Shown in pieces: positions 29,084 through 39,400 of a stretch of 64,000 nucleotides of DNA. The stretch is taken from NCBI GenBank assembly GCA_025358305.1, contig JANYJZ010000040.1, positions 52,468 to 116,467 of the forward strand, in the 5' to 3' direction. Made by a program: the position numbers and the translations under genes. Under the pieces are notes generated by a model. That model searched no databases. It was not told the DNA's origin and was given only the letters and a program-made list of their open reading frames with translations. This DNA comes from Ignavibacteriota bacterium. Its GTDB lineage: Bacteria > Bacteroidota > Ignavibacteria > UBA10030 > SZUA-254. Numbering within the stretch: position 1 is the first letter of the stretch; every line of letters starts with the position of its first letter.

Positions 29084-29892
29084 CAACGGACACCCCGGCG
29101 AACGTCCCGCTCGTCCGCGAAAGCGACCGCAAGCGGTGGGGACTCTGGCTCTTTATCCCGCTGGCGGCGGCATTCATCATGCTCGTCGTTGTTTCGTACA
29201 AGTGGAAAGAGTCGCTGAAGATGGAGCGGATCACGGTGGCCGGGGCTAACATCCTGCCCGTGAAGGACGTCGTCGCGCTCGCCCGGATCCAGCCGCGAAC
29301 CGCCATGAGCGGCATCGACCTCTATGAGGTCCGCAAAAGGCTCCTCCAGCAGCCGTTCGTCAAGTCTGCGAGTGTCAACCGGGTGTACCCCGGAACGATC
29401 TCCATCCGGATCGCCGAGCGACAGCCGATCGGATTGCTAAGCGGCGGACAGCTGCGGTACGTCGACGCCGACGGCATCGTTCTGCCGTACGTGAACTCGT
29501 CGGTGACGGTGGATCTCCCGGCGATCAGCGGGATCGCGGGCATCCAGGACGCGGAGGTCGGCAAGGTGTGCCAGCAAGGGGACCTCGCGGAGGCGATCCG
29601 GATCCTCCAGACCGCGCAGGCCGTGGACTCCACGGTGTATCATTTTATCTCCGAGGTCGACATGCAGGATGGACGCGACGTCATCCTCTATTCGACCGAT
29701 GTGGTGATCCAGATCTATCTCGGCAGAGGCGACGTCGCGAAGAAACTCGTCGCCCTGCAGTCGTTTTGGAAGACGTTCGCGAAGACCGCGGATCTCGATA
29801 AAGTAAAGTCGATCGACCTCCGGTATGAGGATCAGGTCGTTGTGAAATGGAATCAGATGCCTGCCACCGGCGCGCCTCGGGCGGCGCTGTAA
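29080..29892 (+). CDS. ftsQ: Cell division protein FtsQ/DivIB
   Basis: A 270-residue bitopic protein. A short basic cytoplasmic tail precedes one helix (LWLFIPLAAAFIMLVVVSYK), then a POTRA domain beginning KMERITVAGANIL and the FtsQ beta domain with RVYPGTISIRIAERQPIGLL. FtsQ bridges early and late divisome proteins and pairs with FtsL/FtsB. It overlaps murB by 4 bases and precedes ftsA by 15 bp, the normal order. Confidence 0.93.
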   Translation: MTTDTPANVPLVRESDRKRWGLWLFIPLAAAFIMLVVVSYKWKESLKMERITVAGANILPVKDVVALARIQPRTAMSGIDLYEVRKRLLQQPFVKSASVNRVYPGTISIRIAERQPIGLLSGGQLRYVDADGIVLPYVNSSVTVDLPAISGIAGIQDAEVGKVCQQGDLAEAIRILQTAQAVDSTVYHFISEVDMQDGRDVILYSTDVVIQIYLGRGDVAKKLVALQSFWKTFAKTADLDKVKSIDLRYEDQVVVKWNQMPATGAPRAAL

Positions 29893-29907
29893 CAGGAAAG
29901 GACAATC

Positions 29908-31149
29908 ATGACCGAACACGAAATCATTGTCGGCTTGGATATCGGTACCACGAAGGTCTGCGCGGTCGTCGCGTCGGTCGACGAGGGCGGGCGGTTCAAC
30001 GTGCTTGGCGTCGGCCGCAGCCCCTCCGACGGGCTCACGCGGGGCATGGTCACGAATATTGACAAGACCGTGCGCTCGATCCAGAGCGCCGTCGCCGAAG
30101 CGGAATCCCGTTCCGGCATCAAGATCCAGACGGTCATCGTCGGGATCGCGGGCGAGCACATCCAGAGCTTCCAGAGCCGAGGCGTCATCGCGATCAGCGG
30201 CGCGGAGAACGAGATCACGCAGGCAGACGTTACCCGGCTCATCGAGGACACGAAGCGGGTCGCGCTTCCGTCGGACCGGCGCATCATCCACGTCATCCCG
30301 CAGGAGTTCATCATCGACGGCCAGGACGGTGTCTGCGATCCTGTCGGCATGTCCGGCGTGCGTCTCGAGGCGAACGTCCATATCATCACCGGGCTCGTGA
30401 CGGCGGCGCAGAACATCTACAAGTGCGTCCAGCGCGCCGGCCTTCACATCCGCGACATGGTCCTCGAGCCCCTCGCGTCGAGCTACGCGGTGCTCGAGGA
30501 AGAGGAAAAGGAGGTCGGCATCGCCCTCCTCGACGTTGGCGGCGGAACGACGGATCTCGCCGTCTTCGAGGACCGGACGATACGGCACACGGCGGTCATC
30601 CCGTTTGCCGGGAACCAGGTGACAAGCGACATCCGTAAAGGCCTCGGCGTTCTGACGGAACAGGCGGAAAAGCTCAAGTGCCTGCACGGATTCGCGTACG
30701 TCGCGAGCGTTATGGACGACGATCCGATCACGATCCCCGGGATCGGCGGCCGTCCGCCGCTCGAGATCGACAAAAGGCTCCTCGCACAGATCATCCAGCC
30801 GCGGATGGAGGAGATCTTTGAGATTGCGGCGATGGAGATCAAGCGCTCCGGCTACTCGCGGCACCTCGCCGCGGGGGTCGTCCTCACGGGCGGCGGCGCT
30901 CTCATCAAGGGGGCCTCGGAGCTCGCGCGCGAAGTTCTCGGCATGCCGGTGAAGATCGGCATCCCGGGAGGGTTCAACGCAGGACTGGTCAGGGAGATCG
31001 AGAACCCGATCTACGCGACCTGCGTCGGACTCGTGCTCCACGGCCTCAGGAACAAGGAGACGGTGCCCCTGAACTTTGGGAACGGGAAGAAGAGCGGGTC
31101 TTTCTCGAAGGTCTTCCACAAGATGAAGAGCTGGTTCGATGAATTGTAA
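29908..31149 (+). CDS. ftsA: Cell division protein FtsA
   Basis: A 413-residue actin-like ATPase that tethers FtsZ to the membrane. Nucleotide-binding motifs are clear: IVGLDIGTTKVCAVVAS (phosphate 1), LLDVGGGTTDLAVFED (phosphate 2) and LTGGGALIKGASELA (adenosine). The extreme C-terminus KVFHKMKSWFDEL is an amphipathic helix of the kind FtsA uses to bind the membrane. It is preceded by AGGAAAGGA and followed by ftsZ after 92 AT-rich bases. Confidence 0.97.
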   Translation: MTEHEIIVGLDIGTTKVCAVVASVDEGGRFNVLGVGRSPSDGLTRGMVTNIDKTVRSIQSAVAEAESRSGIKIQTVIVGIAGEHIQSFQSRGVIAISGAENEITQADVTRLIEDTKRVALPSDRRIIHVIPQEFIIDGQDGVCDPVGMSGVRLEANVHIITGLVTAAQNIYKCVQRAGLHIRDMVLEPLASSYAVLEEEEKEVGIALLDVGGGTTDLAVFEDRTIRHTAVIPFAGNQVTSDIRKGLGVLTEQAEKLKCLHGFAYVASVMDDDPITIPGIGGRPPLEIDKRLLAQIIQPRMEEIFEIAAMEIKRSGYSRHLAAGVVLTGGGALIKGASELAREVLGMPVKIGIPGGFNAGLVREIENPIYATCVGLVLHGLRNKETVPLNFGNGKKSGSFSKVFHKMKSWFDEL

Positions 31150-31241
31150 ACATTCTGGCGAAGCACGCCGGCGAAGAAAAGTAAAATAAAAAACTCATTC
31201 AAATTAATTCACATTCACCACATCATACAGGAGATACAATA

Positions 31242-32417
31242 GTGATAGAACTCGATAATTACTTCGACCACGGAGCACGCATCCGTGTGGTAGGGGTAGG
31301 CGGCGGCGGCGGAAACGCCATCACCAGCATGATCGACAAGCGCTTGGCCGGCGTTGATTTCTTCGCGATCAACACCGATACGCAGGCGCTTGAGCGGAAC
31401 AAAGCCCCGAACAAGATCCAGATCGGCAAGAATCTCACGCGCGGGCTCGGCGCCGGCGCGGACCCTTCCATCGGCCAACGCGCCGTGGAAGAGGATCGGG
31501 ATGAGATCGCCCGGGCGCTCGCCGGGAGCGACATGGTGTTCGTCACCTGCGGCATGGGCGGCGGCACCGGCACGGGCGGCGGTCCGGTCGTCGCGAACGT
31601 CGCCAAGAGCATCGGCGCGCTCGTCGTCGGCATCTGCTCCAAACCGTTCACTTGCGAAGGCAAGAAGCGCATGGCGCAGGCGGAAGCCGGCATTGAGGAG
31701 ATGAAGAAGCAGGTGGACACGCTCATCATGATCCCGAACCAGAAGCTGCTCTCGATCGTGGAGCGCAACACCCCGCTGCAGGAAGCGTTCGACAAGGCAA
31801 ATGAGGTCCTGTACAACGCGACCCGCGGCATTTCGGAACTCATCACGGTTCCGGGACTCATCAATGTGGACTTCGCGGACGTTCGCACGATCATGCGCGA
31901 AATGGGCGACGCCATCATGGGCTCCGGCCTCGCGAGCGGCGAGAACCGCGCGATCGAGGCGGCGCACGCGGCGATTTCCAGCCCGCTTCTCGAAGGCGTT
32001 TCGATCTCCGGCGCGCTCGGCGTCCTCGTCAATGTGACGGGCGGTCCGACGATGTCCCTCGTCGAGGTGGATGAGGCGGTCAGCGTCATTCACGAAGCGG
32101 CGGGCGAAGAGGCGAACGTCATCATGGGCGCGGTCATCGACGAGAATCTCGGCGACGAGATGATGGTCACCGTGATCGCGACAGGCTTCAACAAGCGCGG
32201 CGTCGGCGCCGTGCGCGTTGTGAAGCCGATGGGAAAGGTCATCGACCGGATCCCGGGGGGTTTCCACGACCTCCAGAAGCTGGACGAGCCGGCCTTCATG
32301 CGGAAAGGGATCGACATCTCCCTGAACCCGTTCCGACACGAAGAAAAGGAATCGCCCAAGAACTCGGATACTATTGACACCGAGAAGCCGGCGTTCCTCC
32401 GGAAGATCATGGACTAA
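31242..32417 (+). CDS. ftsZ: Cell division protein FtsZ
   Basis: A 391-residue tubulin-like GTPase forming the division ring. The N-terminal VVGVGGGGGNAI, the tubulin signature CGMGGGTGTGGGPVVANVAK and the T7-loop region NVDFADVRTIM are intact. The C-terminal EKPAFLRKIMD is the conserved tail peptide that binds FtsA. Translation starts at a GTG at 31242 with AGGAGA upstream. It is the last gene of the dcw operon; a large hairpin follows at 32483-32533. Confidence 0.98.
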   Translation: MIELDNYFDHGARIRVVGVGGGGGNAITSMIDKRLAGVDFFAINTDTQALERNKAPNKIQIGKNLTRGLGAGADPSIGQRAVEEDRDEIARALAGSDMVFVTCGMGGGTGTGGGPVVANVAKSIGALVVGICSKPFTCEGKKRMAQAEAGIEEMKKQVDTLIMIPNQKLLSIVERNTPLQEAFDKANEVLYNATRGISELITVPGLINVDFADVRTIMREMGDAIMGSGLASGENRAIEAAHAAISSPLLEGVSISGALGVLVNVTGGPTMSLVEVDEAVSVIHEAAGEEANVIMGAVIDENLGDEMMVTVIATGFNKRGVGAVRVVKPMGKVIDRIPGGFHDLQKLDEPAFMRKGIDISLNPFRHEEKESPKNSDTIDTEKPAFLRKIMD

Positions 32418-32482
32418 GCGGACCTCCGGAAGATCCTTCCGGCACCGCAGACGTCCGTTGTTGTAACTATTGTACACTCCTT

Positions 32483-32533
32483 GGGATAGCGCAAGGGCCT
32501 GGTGAGTCGAGTCACCAGGCACCGCGCTATCCC
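32483..32533 (+). terminator. Nested hairpin after ftsZ
   Basis: Outer arms of 10 bases (GGGATAGCGC and complement, 32483-32492 and 32524-32533) enclose inner arms of 9 bases (GCCTGGTGA and complement, 32497-32505 and 32512-32520) around a 6-base loop. It lies 65 bp after ftsZ at the end of the operon. No T-run follows, so termination could be Rho-dependent, or the hairpin may protect the transcript's 3-prime end. Confidence 0.55.
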
Positions 32534-32708
32534 CTTGATTGTGCCGCTTCCGACCAAGGTATGCCCCCCCGATTTTGCGAAAAGGGGGCGCATGCGCGCC
32601 TTCCATCTTGCCTTTTAGCCGTTTTTTATATAGTTTACATCAGTATCCTCCCCCTTCAGATACTGCTTTCTTCACGACTTCACCTACATCGACACTCAGG
32701 TCCACACC

Positions 32709-35700
32709 ATGACTCTGTGCAAGACGACAGTTTGCGTCATTCTTTTACTTGTTTGCTCTCTGCCTCTCCACGCCCGGCGTCAGGCGGCGGGCCCGGCTCC
32801 GCTTGCGCGGTTTCTCCGCGCGGACGGATCGATCGACCTCTCCACCGGTTACACCGGCACTCTCGACGCGAAGGGGTTCTCCCTCGCCGCGGGTCCGGAC
32901 GGCGCTCCAAAATTCATCTCAACGCCGGCCGTCGCCGAGGATTCACTCTGGGATCCCCGGTTCGGTTCGGGCGGCACGGACGGAAAGGTCCTCGCCGTCG
33001 CGGCGAACGGCACGGACCTCTACGTCAGCGGCGTCTTCGCGAAGGCAGCGGGCGTCAGCGCGAAGAACATCGCGAAGTGGAACGGCTCGTCGTGGAGCGC
33101 GCTCGGAACCGGTACGAACGGCAGCGTCAATGCGATCGCATTCCTCGGCTCTGATCTCTACGCGGGGGGATCGTTCGGACAGGCAGGCGGCGGAAGCGCA
33201 GTGAATATCGCAAAATGGAACGGCTCCGTCTGGAGCCCCCTCCTGACCGGCGTCAACGGCGTCGTCTCCGCGCTCGCCTCGATCGGTTCGACGCTGTACG
33301 TCGGCGGCACGTTCGGCACCGTCGGCGTAGTGAACGCGAACAACATCGCCCGGTGGAACGGCTCGTCGTGGAGCGCGCTCGGAACGGGCGTGAACGGCAG
33401 CGTCAACGCGCTCGCCGTCGTGGGGACAACTCTGTATGTCGGCGGCTCTTTTGGCACCGCGGGCTCGAACAGCGCGAACAATATCGCACTTTGGAGCGGA
33501 TCAATCTGGAGCGCGGTCGGAACCGGTACCGACGGCGATATATTTGCCCTCGCGGCCGCTCCCAGCGGCGGCGTGTATGCCGGCGGTCTCTTTACCACGG
33601 CGGGCGCCTCGAACGCCGCGAACATCGCCCGATGGAACGGCGCCTCCTGGTCCGCAGTCGGCGGCGGTGTCGACAGCACGGTCTATGCCCTCGCGATCGT
33701 CGGAACACAGCTCTTTGCCGGCGGCGCATTTCATAACGCTGGCGGGTCGGGTGCGCAGCATATTGCTGTCTGGAATGACACGAGCTGGTCGGCGGCCGGG
33801 ACCGGCATGAGCGACAACGTACGCGCGCTTGCAGCCGGAGCCTCGGGCATCGGATTCGCCGGTGGAGAATTTCTTTCGGCGGGTTCGGTGACGGTCTCCT
33901 ACGTGAGTCAGTGGTCCGGTTCGGCGTGGGGCGCGATCGGAGATGCGGTCGGCAGCATCGTCTCGGCCGTCGCGGTACACGGCCAAGATGTCTATGTCGG
34001 CGGTTTCTTCACCGTCGCGGGAACGACCCCCGCGCTGCATATCGCGAAATGGGACGGCAGTGCGTGGAGCGCCCTTGGCAGCGGGCTGGACGGTTCCGTC
34101 CAGACGATCACCGTGTCACCCGACGGTCAGTCGGTCTACGCAGGCGGTCTGTTGACCCTCGCCGGAGGCATCACGGTAAGCAATATCGCCCGATGGGACG
34201 GTGCGGTCTGGTCCGATATCGGGGGCGGGGTGAATTCGAGCGTTTCGGCGATCGCGGTGGACGGCGCCAACGTCTACGTCGGTGGCAACTTCTCGGGAGC
34301 GGGAGCGGGCGTCGTCGTCTCGAGGATCGCTAAATGGGATGGTGCGATCTGGACCCCCCTCGGCAGCGGGACGAGCGGACGTGTGTTCGCCCTCGCAATA
34401 TCGGGGTCCGATCTCTACGCGGGTGGCTCGTTTGTGACCGCGGGCGGGACGATCGTCAATAATATCGCCAAGTGGAGCGGCTCGGCGTGGAGCGCGCTCG
34501 GTTCAGGCGTCGTCGGAAGCGTCTACACGATCCGGGTACGAGGGAGCTCGGTCTACGCCGGCGGCGATTTCACTGATGCCGGCGGGAACAGCGCGCAGTC
34601 GATCGCCGTTTGGGACGGAGCCGCATGGAGTCCGCTCGGAACGGGTATCGCCGGTTCGATCGCAGACATCGGGATCAGCGCCAATCCAGCCGGCGGATTC
34701 GATCTCTACGCGGCCGGCTCGTTCGCAACCGCCGGGGGGATTTCGGCGGCGAACATCGCAGCGTGGAACGGCACCACGTGGCGGCCTGTCGGCAGCGGGA
34801 CGAACGGGGACGTGATCTCGATGGCGGTGCTCGCCGGGAACGTCTACGTAGGCGGGTTCTTCGGCCAAGCTGGCGGGAAGCCGTCGCTCTTCTTCGGCCA
34901 TTGGGGCAATGGCGCATCGGCGACGGTCGACGTCGCGGACCAGTGGAACCTCGTCTCCGTACCGATCACGGCGGACGACTACGACAAGAACTTCCTCTTC
35001 CCGACGGCGACGTCGAACGCCTTCTCGTTCCAGACCGGCGTGGGGTATACCACTGAACCGATCTTGAAGAACGGCCGCGGGTACTGGCTGAAGTTCAGCG
35101 GTCCGCAGACATTGACGCTCTACGGCTACAGCCGCCTGCTCGACACTCTCGACGTTGCAAAGGGCTGGAATCTCATCGGCTCGGTCACCACGGCGTCGGC
35201 TGTATCGTCCATCGTATCGATCCCCGCCGCGATCGTGACATCGAACTTCTTTCAGTACTCCGGCGGCTACACCATCGCGGACAGCCTCCGGCCGGGAGAA
35301 GGATACTGGGTCAACGTCTCCCAGGCCGGCAAACTCATCATTCACGCCGGCACGCTTCTCGCATCGGCGAACCATATCGTCATCGTTCCCGGGACGGAGA
35401 TGCCTCCGCCCCCGCCGTCAGAGCGCTCGTCGGCATCGCTGCTTCCGTCGGTGTTCGCGCTCGCGCAGAACTACCCGAACCCGTTCAACCCCGCCACGCG
35501 GATCGAGTTTTCCATCGGCGCGGGGAGCTTCGTCACCCTGCGCGTGTACGACCTTCTCGGCAGACAGGTCTCGACGCTTGTCAATGAACCGCTCCCGGCG
35601 GGATCCTACGCCCGGACCTGGGATGCGGGGAAATTTCCGAGCGGCGTCTACTTCTGTACGCTGACGGCCGGGACCCGGTCCGAGACGACGAAGATGCTTC

Positions 35701-35711
35701 TTCTGCGCTGA
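32709..35711 (+). CDS. Secreted repeat protein with type IX secretion sorting domain
   Basis: A 1000-residue protein with an N-terminal signal peptide (KTTVCVILLLVCSLPLHA). From about residue 115 to 700 it contains 13 repeats of roughly 48 residues, each with a core like NIAKWNGSSWSALGTG, then VNAIAxxGSxLYAGGSF, a four-strand pattern typical of beta-propeller blades. Residues about 735-880 hold two copies of a module running from WNLV/WNLI to GYW. The last 85 residues form a type A sorting domain (LAQNYPNPFNPATRIEFSI to the end, with LRVYDLLGRQV) that directs export by the type IX system. It is probably surface-attached or released. Ligand unknown. The upstream 290 bp contains the ftsZ-side hairpin and an AT-rich stretch. 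Confidence 0.92.
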   Translation: MTLCKTTVCVILLLVCSLPLHARRQAAGPAPLARFLRADGSIDLSTGYTGTLDAKGFSLAAGPDGAPKFISTPAVAEDSLWDPRFGSGGTDGKVLAVAANGTDLYVSGVFAKAAGVSAKNIAKWNGSSWSALGTGTNGSVNAIAFLGSDLYAGGSFGQAGGGSAVNIAKWNGSVWSPLLTGVNGVVSALASIGSTLYVGGTFGTVGVVNANNIARWNGSSWSALGTGVNGSVNALAVVGTTLYVGGSFGTAGSNSANNIALWSGSIWSAVGTGTDGDIFALAAAPSGGVYAGGLFTTAGASNAANIARWNGASWSAVGGGVDSTVYALAIVGTQLFAGGAFHNAGGSGAQHIAVWNDTSWSAAGTGMSDNVRALAAGASGIGFAGGEFLSAGSVTVSYVSQWSGSAWGAIGDAVGSIVSAVAVHGQDVYVGGFFTVAGTTPALHIAKWDGSAWSALGSGLDGSVQTITVSPDGQSVYAGGLLTLAGGITVSNIARWDGAVWSDIGGGVNSSVSAIAVDGANVYVGGNFSGAGAGVVVSRIAKWDGAIWTPLGSGTSGRVFALAISGSDLYAGGSFVTAGGTIVNNIAKWSGSAWSALGSGVVGSVYTIRVRGSSVYAGGDFTDAGGNSAQSIAVWDGAAWSPLGTGIAGSIADIGISANPAGGFDLYAAGSFATAGGISAANIAAWNGTTWRPVGSGTNGDVISMAVLAGNVYVGGFFGQAGGKPSLFFGHWGNGASATVDVADQWNLVSVPITADDYDKNFLFPTATSNAFSFQTGVGYTTEPILKNGRGYWLKFSGPQTLTLYGYSRLLDTLDVAKGWNLIGSVTTASAVSSIVSIPAAIVTSNFFQYSGGYTIADSLRPGEGYWVNVSQAGKLIIHAGTLLASANHIVIVPGTEMPPPPPSERSSASLLPSVFALAQNYPNPFNPATRIEFSIGAGSFVTLRVYDLLGRQVSTLVNEPLPAGSYARTWDAGKFPSGVYFCTLTAGTRSETTKMLLLR
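33060..34800 (+). repeat. Thirteen in-frame protein repeats of about 147 bp
   Basis: The coding sequence repeats the core I-A-x-W-[ND]-G-x-x-W-S-x-[LVI] thirteen times, with spacing around 48-50 codons. Some adjacent copies share long identical words at DNA level, for example the GGCTCGTCGTGGAGCGCGCT word near 33085 and 33360, suggesting recent duplication or recombination within the gene. Confidence 0.85.
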
Positions 35712-35779
35712 GAGCGCAGAGACTGCCCCGCATCAGCGTGAATCTTGCTTCTTCCTGGGGCTTTTCCTACTATTATAGT

Positions 35780-36454
35780 ATGAAGCGGCCAGTGCTGATA
35801 GCGTTGTTGATCGGGATCTTCCTCCAGGTACCTCTTGCGGCCCAATCCAAAGGGATTTCCAGTGCTTTTAAGATCGCCCGACTGAAATACAGCGGCGGCG
35901 GCGACTGGTACAACGACCCCCAGGGCGAGGCGAACCTCCTGACGTTCATCCGGGAACAGACGCTTATCCAGGTCGAGCCCGGGTATGAGTTCGTCGACAT
36001 GACCTCCGAGAAGCTCTTCACCTACCCTTTTCTTTTCCTCACCGGGCACGGCAACATGACCTTCAGCGAGGAAGAGGTCCGTCGGCTCCGGACCTACCTG
36101 GAGAACGGCGGCTTTCTCTACGCCGACGACGATTACGGCATGGACAAGTCGTTCCGCCGAGAGATCGGAAAGGTCTTCCCCGGCGATGAACTGCGCGAGC
36201 TTCCCTTCTCCTACGGGATGTACCACTGCCAGTTCGAATTTCCGAACGGCCCCCCGAAAACGCACGAGCACGACGGCAAGCCGCCGCAGGGGTTCGGCTT
36301 CTTCCACAACGGCCGGCTCGTTGTCTACTATACGTACGAATCCAACCCGAGCGACGCATGGAATGATGCATCGGTGCATGGCGACTCGCCCGAAAAACGG
36401 GAAGAGGCGCTGCGCTTCGGAACGAACATCGTCGTCTGGGCTTTGACGCATTAG
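35780..36454 (+). CDS. DUF4159 domain protein (exported)
   Basis: A 224-residue protein with a signal peptide (MKRPVLIALLIGIFLQVPLAA). The mature part fits DUF4159: FKIARLKYSGGGDWYNDPQG at the start, LFLTGHGNMTFSEEEVRRL in the middle, then GGFLYADDDYGMD and the histidine-containing YGMYHCQFEFPNG. The fold resembles a flavodoxin or glutamine-amidotransferase-like sheet. The ATG at 35780 is chosen because the signal peptide begins there; a GTG at 35738 is in frame. It is 7 bp before the DUF4175 gene, and these two families commonly travel together with Bat/von Willebrand proteins in Bacteroidota, though those are absent here. Biochemical function unknown. Confidence 0.85.
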   Translation: MKRPVLIALLIGIFLQVPLAAQSKGISSAFKIARLKYSGGGDWYNDPQGEANLLTFIREQTLIQVEPGYEFVDMTSEKLFTYPFLFLTGHGNMTFSEEEVRRLRTYLENGGFLYADDDYGMDKSFRREIGKVFPGDELRELPFSYGMYHCQFEFPNGPPKTHEHDGKPPQGFGFFHNGRLVVYYTYESNPSDAWNDASVHGDSPEKREEALRFGTNIVVWALTH

Positions 36455-36461
36455 CGACCGA

Positions 36462-39400
36462 ATGACACAGGCCCCCTCACGATACCGCGTCATCCTTGAA
36501 CGCCTCAACGCTGTCCGCCGGCGCCGCGACATGTTCGCGCTCGCCGCCGGAGTCCTCGCCTGGGCCCTCCTGAGCCTCGTGTTCTTGACCGTCGGCATCG
36601 TCCTGGAGCAGATCTTCGCGTTCGGCACGGCCGCGCGAACGGCGCTCACTTTTGCCGTCCTGTTCGGTTCGGGAGGCGCATTCCTCTGGTTCGCGGCGCG
36701 GCCGCTCCTCGTCGCCGCCCGCGTCCTCCCGTCGGATTCCGACGAGGCGATCGCCCGTATCGTCGGCCAGCACTTCCCTGCGGTCCGCGACCGGCTCCTC
36801 GACGCGATGCAGCTCCACGAGCGCCGTGCCGATCTGGAGAAGAACTATTCCCTCCCGCTCATCGAAGCGTCGTTCGAGGACGTCTACCGGGCGGTCGAAT
36901 CCCTCGATTTCACCCAAGCCGTCGACGGCGCTCGCGTCAGGGCCTTCCGGAAGTACGCCCTGGCCGCCGCCGGCGTCGCCGTGCTCCTCTTTGTCGTATC
37001 GCCCTCGAACTACCTCGTCTCGCTCGACAAGCTTATCCACTACGGCCAGTCGTACGCCGCGGTACAGCCCGTCCGGTTCACCATCACGCCCGGGGACGCT
37101 GAGGTCGTCCGGGGAGAGGACGTCCTCATCGCCGTCACGACCGAAGGAGCTCCTGTCCGGACGCTCTTCCTCCATACGCGGCAGCAGGGAGAACTTGAAT
37201 TCGAACACCAGAGCCTCGCGCCTTCGGGCGATCGCACGTTCGCCGCAACCATCCCGCAGTTGAAGCTCACAACGGAGTATTACGTATCCGCGGAGGATGC
37301 CGCGAGCGACAAGTTCCACATCACGGTCGTCGACCGCCCGCTCGTCCGGTCCCTCACCGTCCGCGTCGCCCCGCCGGCGTACACGCGCATCCCCGAGTCG
37401 GCGCTCCCGGAGAACACCGGCGACGTCACGGCCTACCCCGGTTCGTCGGTGCGGCTCTCGGCCCTTCCGAACAAGCCGCTCCAGTCGGCCGCGCTCGTCT
37501 TCAGCGACAGTTCGCGTGTTGCCGCCCGGATCGGCGCCGATGGCGTCACCGCCTCATTCATCGTGCGCCGTCCGACATCATACCACATTGTCCTGAAGGA
37601 CACCGGCGGCCTCTCAAGCGTCGATCCCATCGAATATGTGGTGAAGGTCCTCACGGACGCTCCGCCGACCGTCGAGATCGTCTCCCCGGGGAAGAACGTT
37701 GACGTCGCCGAAAACCTCCTGCTCTCTCTCCTCATCCGCGCGAAGGACGATTTCGGATTCACGAAGATGCGCCTCGGGTACCGCCTGACGCAATCGAAGT
37801 ACGAGCAGCCCGGGACGGACGACACGTTCCTCGACCTTCCGCTCGAGGCGAAGAGCCGGACGGATGTCGAAGTGTCGCACGTATGGGACCTCTCCCCCCT
37901 CCACCTTGTGCCGGAGGATGCGGTCGCCTACTTTGTCGAGGTCTTCGACAACGACAACGTGAACGGACCGAAGTCCGCCAGGAGTCAAACGTACATCGTT
38001 CGCCTTCCTTCCCTCGAGGAGGTCTTCGCGGAGGTCGCCAAGACCCATGACCAGTCCGCGGAATCGATGCAAAGCGTCGCCCAGGAGTCCCAGGAGCTCA
38101 AGAAGGACATCGAGGAGCTCCAGAAGGATATGAAGAAGGGCAAGGACAAGATGGACTGGCAGCAGCAGAAGAAGGTCGAGGAGATGGCCCAGCGATATGA
38201 CGCGATGAAGAAGAAGCTCGAGGAGACCGCGTCGCAGATGGACGAGATGATGAAGAAGATGGAGGAGAACAAGGTCCTCTCCGACAAGACGATGGAGAAG
38301 TACCAGGAACTCCAGAAGCTCATGGAGCAGCTCAATTCGCCGGAACTCCAGGAGGCGTTGAAGAAACTGCAGGCGTCGATGAAGCAGCTCACGCCGGAGC
38401 AGATGAAGCAGTCCCTCGAGCAGGTGAAGAACGCCGAGGAGCAGTTCCGCGAGAGCCTCGAGCGTACGATCGAGCTCCTGAAGCGGATCCACATCGAGCA
38501 GAAGCTCGATGAGCTCGTGAAGCGCGCCGAGAGTCTCAAGGAGCAGCAGTCTGCGCTCAAGGAACAGACCGGGAAGACCGATCCGAAGGATCAGCAGAAG
38601 CGCGACGAGCTCGCCCAAAAGCAGAGCGACCTCCAGAAGCAGGCCGACGCCATGGAAAAGGAGGCGGCCGACCTCGCGAAGAAGATGGAGGAGTTCTCGA
38701 AAGAAATGCCCCTTGAAGAGATGGCGAAGGCGCAGTCGCAGCTGAGCAAGAGCCAGGTCCAGAAGAAGATGCAGCAGTCGGCCCAGCAGATGCAGTCGGG
38801 CAGCATGCAATCCGCGCAGCAGAGCGAGAAGGAGAGCGAGCAGGACCTGAGCGAGTTCCAGCAGAAGATGGAGGAGGTGCAGAAGTCCCTCCAGGAGAAG
38901 CAGACGAAGCAGATCGTCAACGAGATGCGCAAACAGCTGCAGAACGCCGTGGAGCTCTCAAAGCGGCAGGAGGCCCTCAAGGACGAGACCGGCGCCCTCG
39001 ATCCCAACTCCCAGCGGTTCCGGGAGAACGCCCAACGCCAGAACGAGGTGATGAACGATCTCTCCAATGTCGCCCAGGCCCTCTCGGAGCTCGCGAAGAA
39101 GACGTTCGCCGTCGGCCCCGAGATGGGAAAAGAGATCGGCAACGCGCTCCAGCAGATGGGCGCGGCCACTGAGCAGATGGAAGGACGAAACCCGGGCGGA
39201 GCGTCCGGCCAGCAGCTTCAGGCCATGGGCTCGCTCAACCGCGCGGCGATGATGATGGAGGGAGCCCTCTCCGGGATGATGCAAGGAGGCAAGGGCGGGT
39301 CGGGCATGGCCGGGATGATGGCGCGCCTCGGGCAGATGGCCGGAGCCCAGGGGGGCGTGAACAGCGGCACGCAGCAGGCGATGGGTTCGGGCGGGCCGGG

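Noticed and set aside
33060..34800. Regular DNA repeats that could suggest a CRISPR or satellite array
   Set aside because: The repeats are in frame within one gene, diverge at third positions and encode propeller-like blades.
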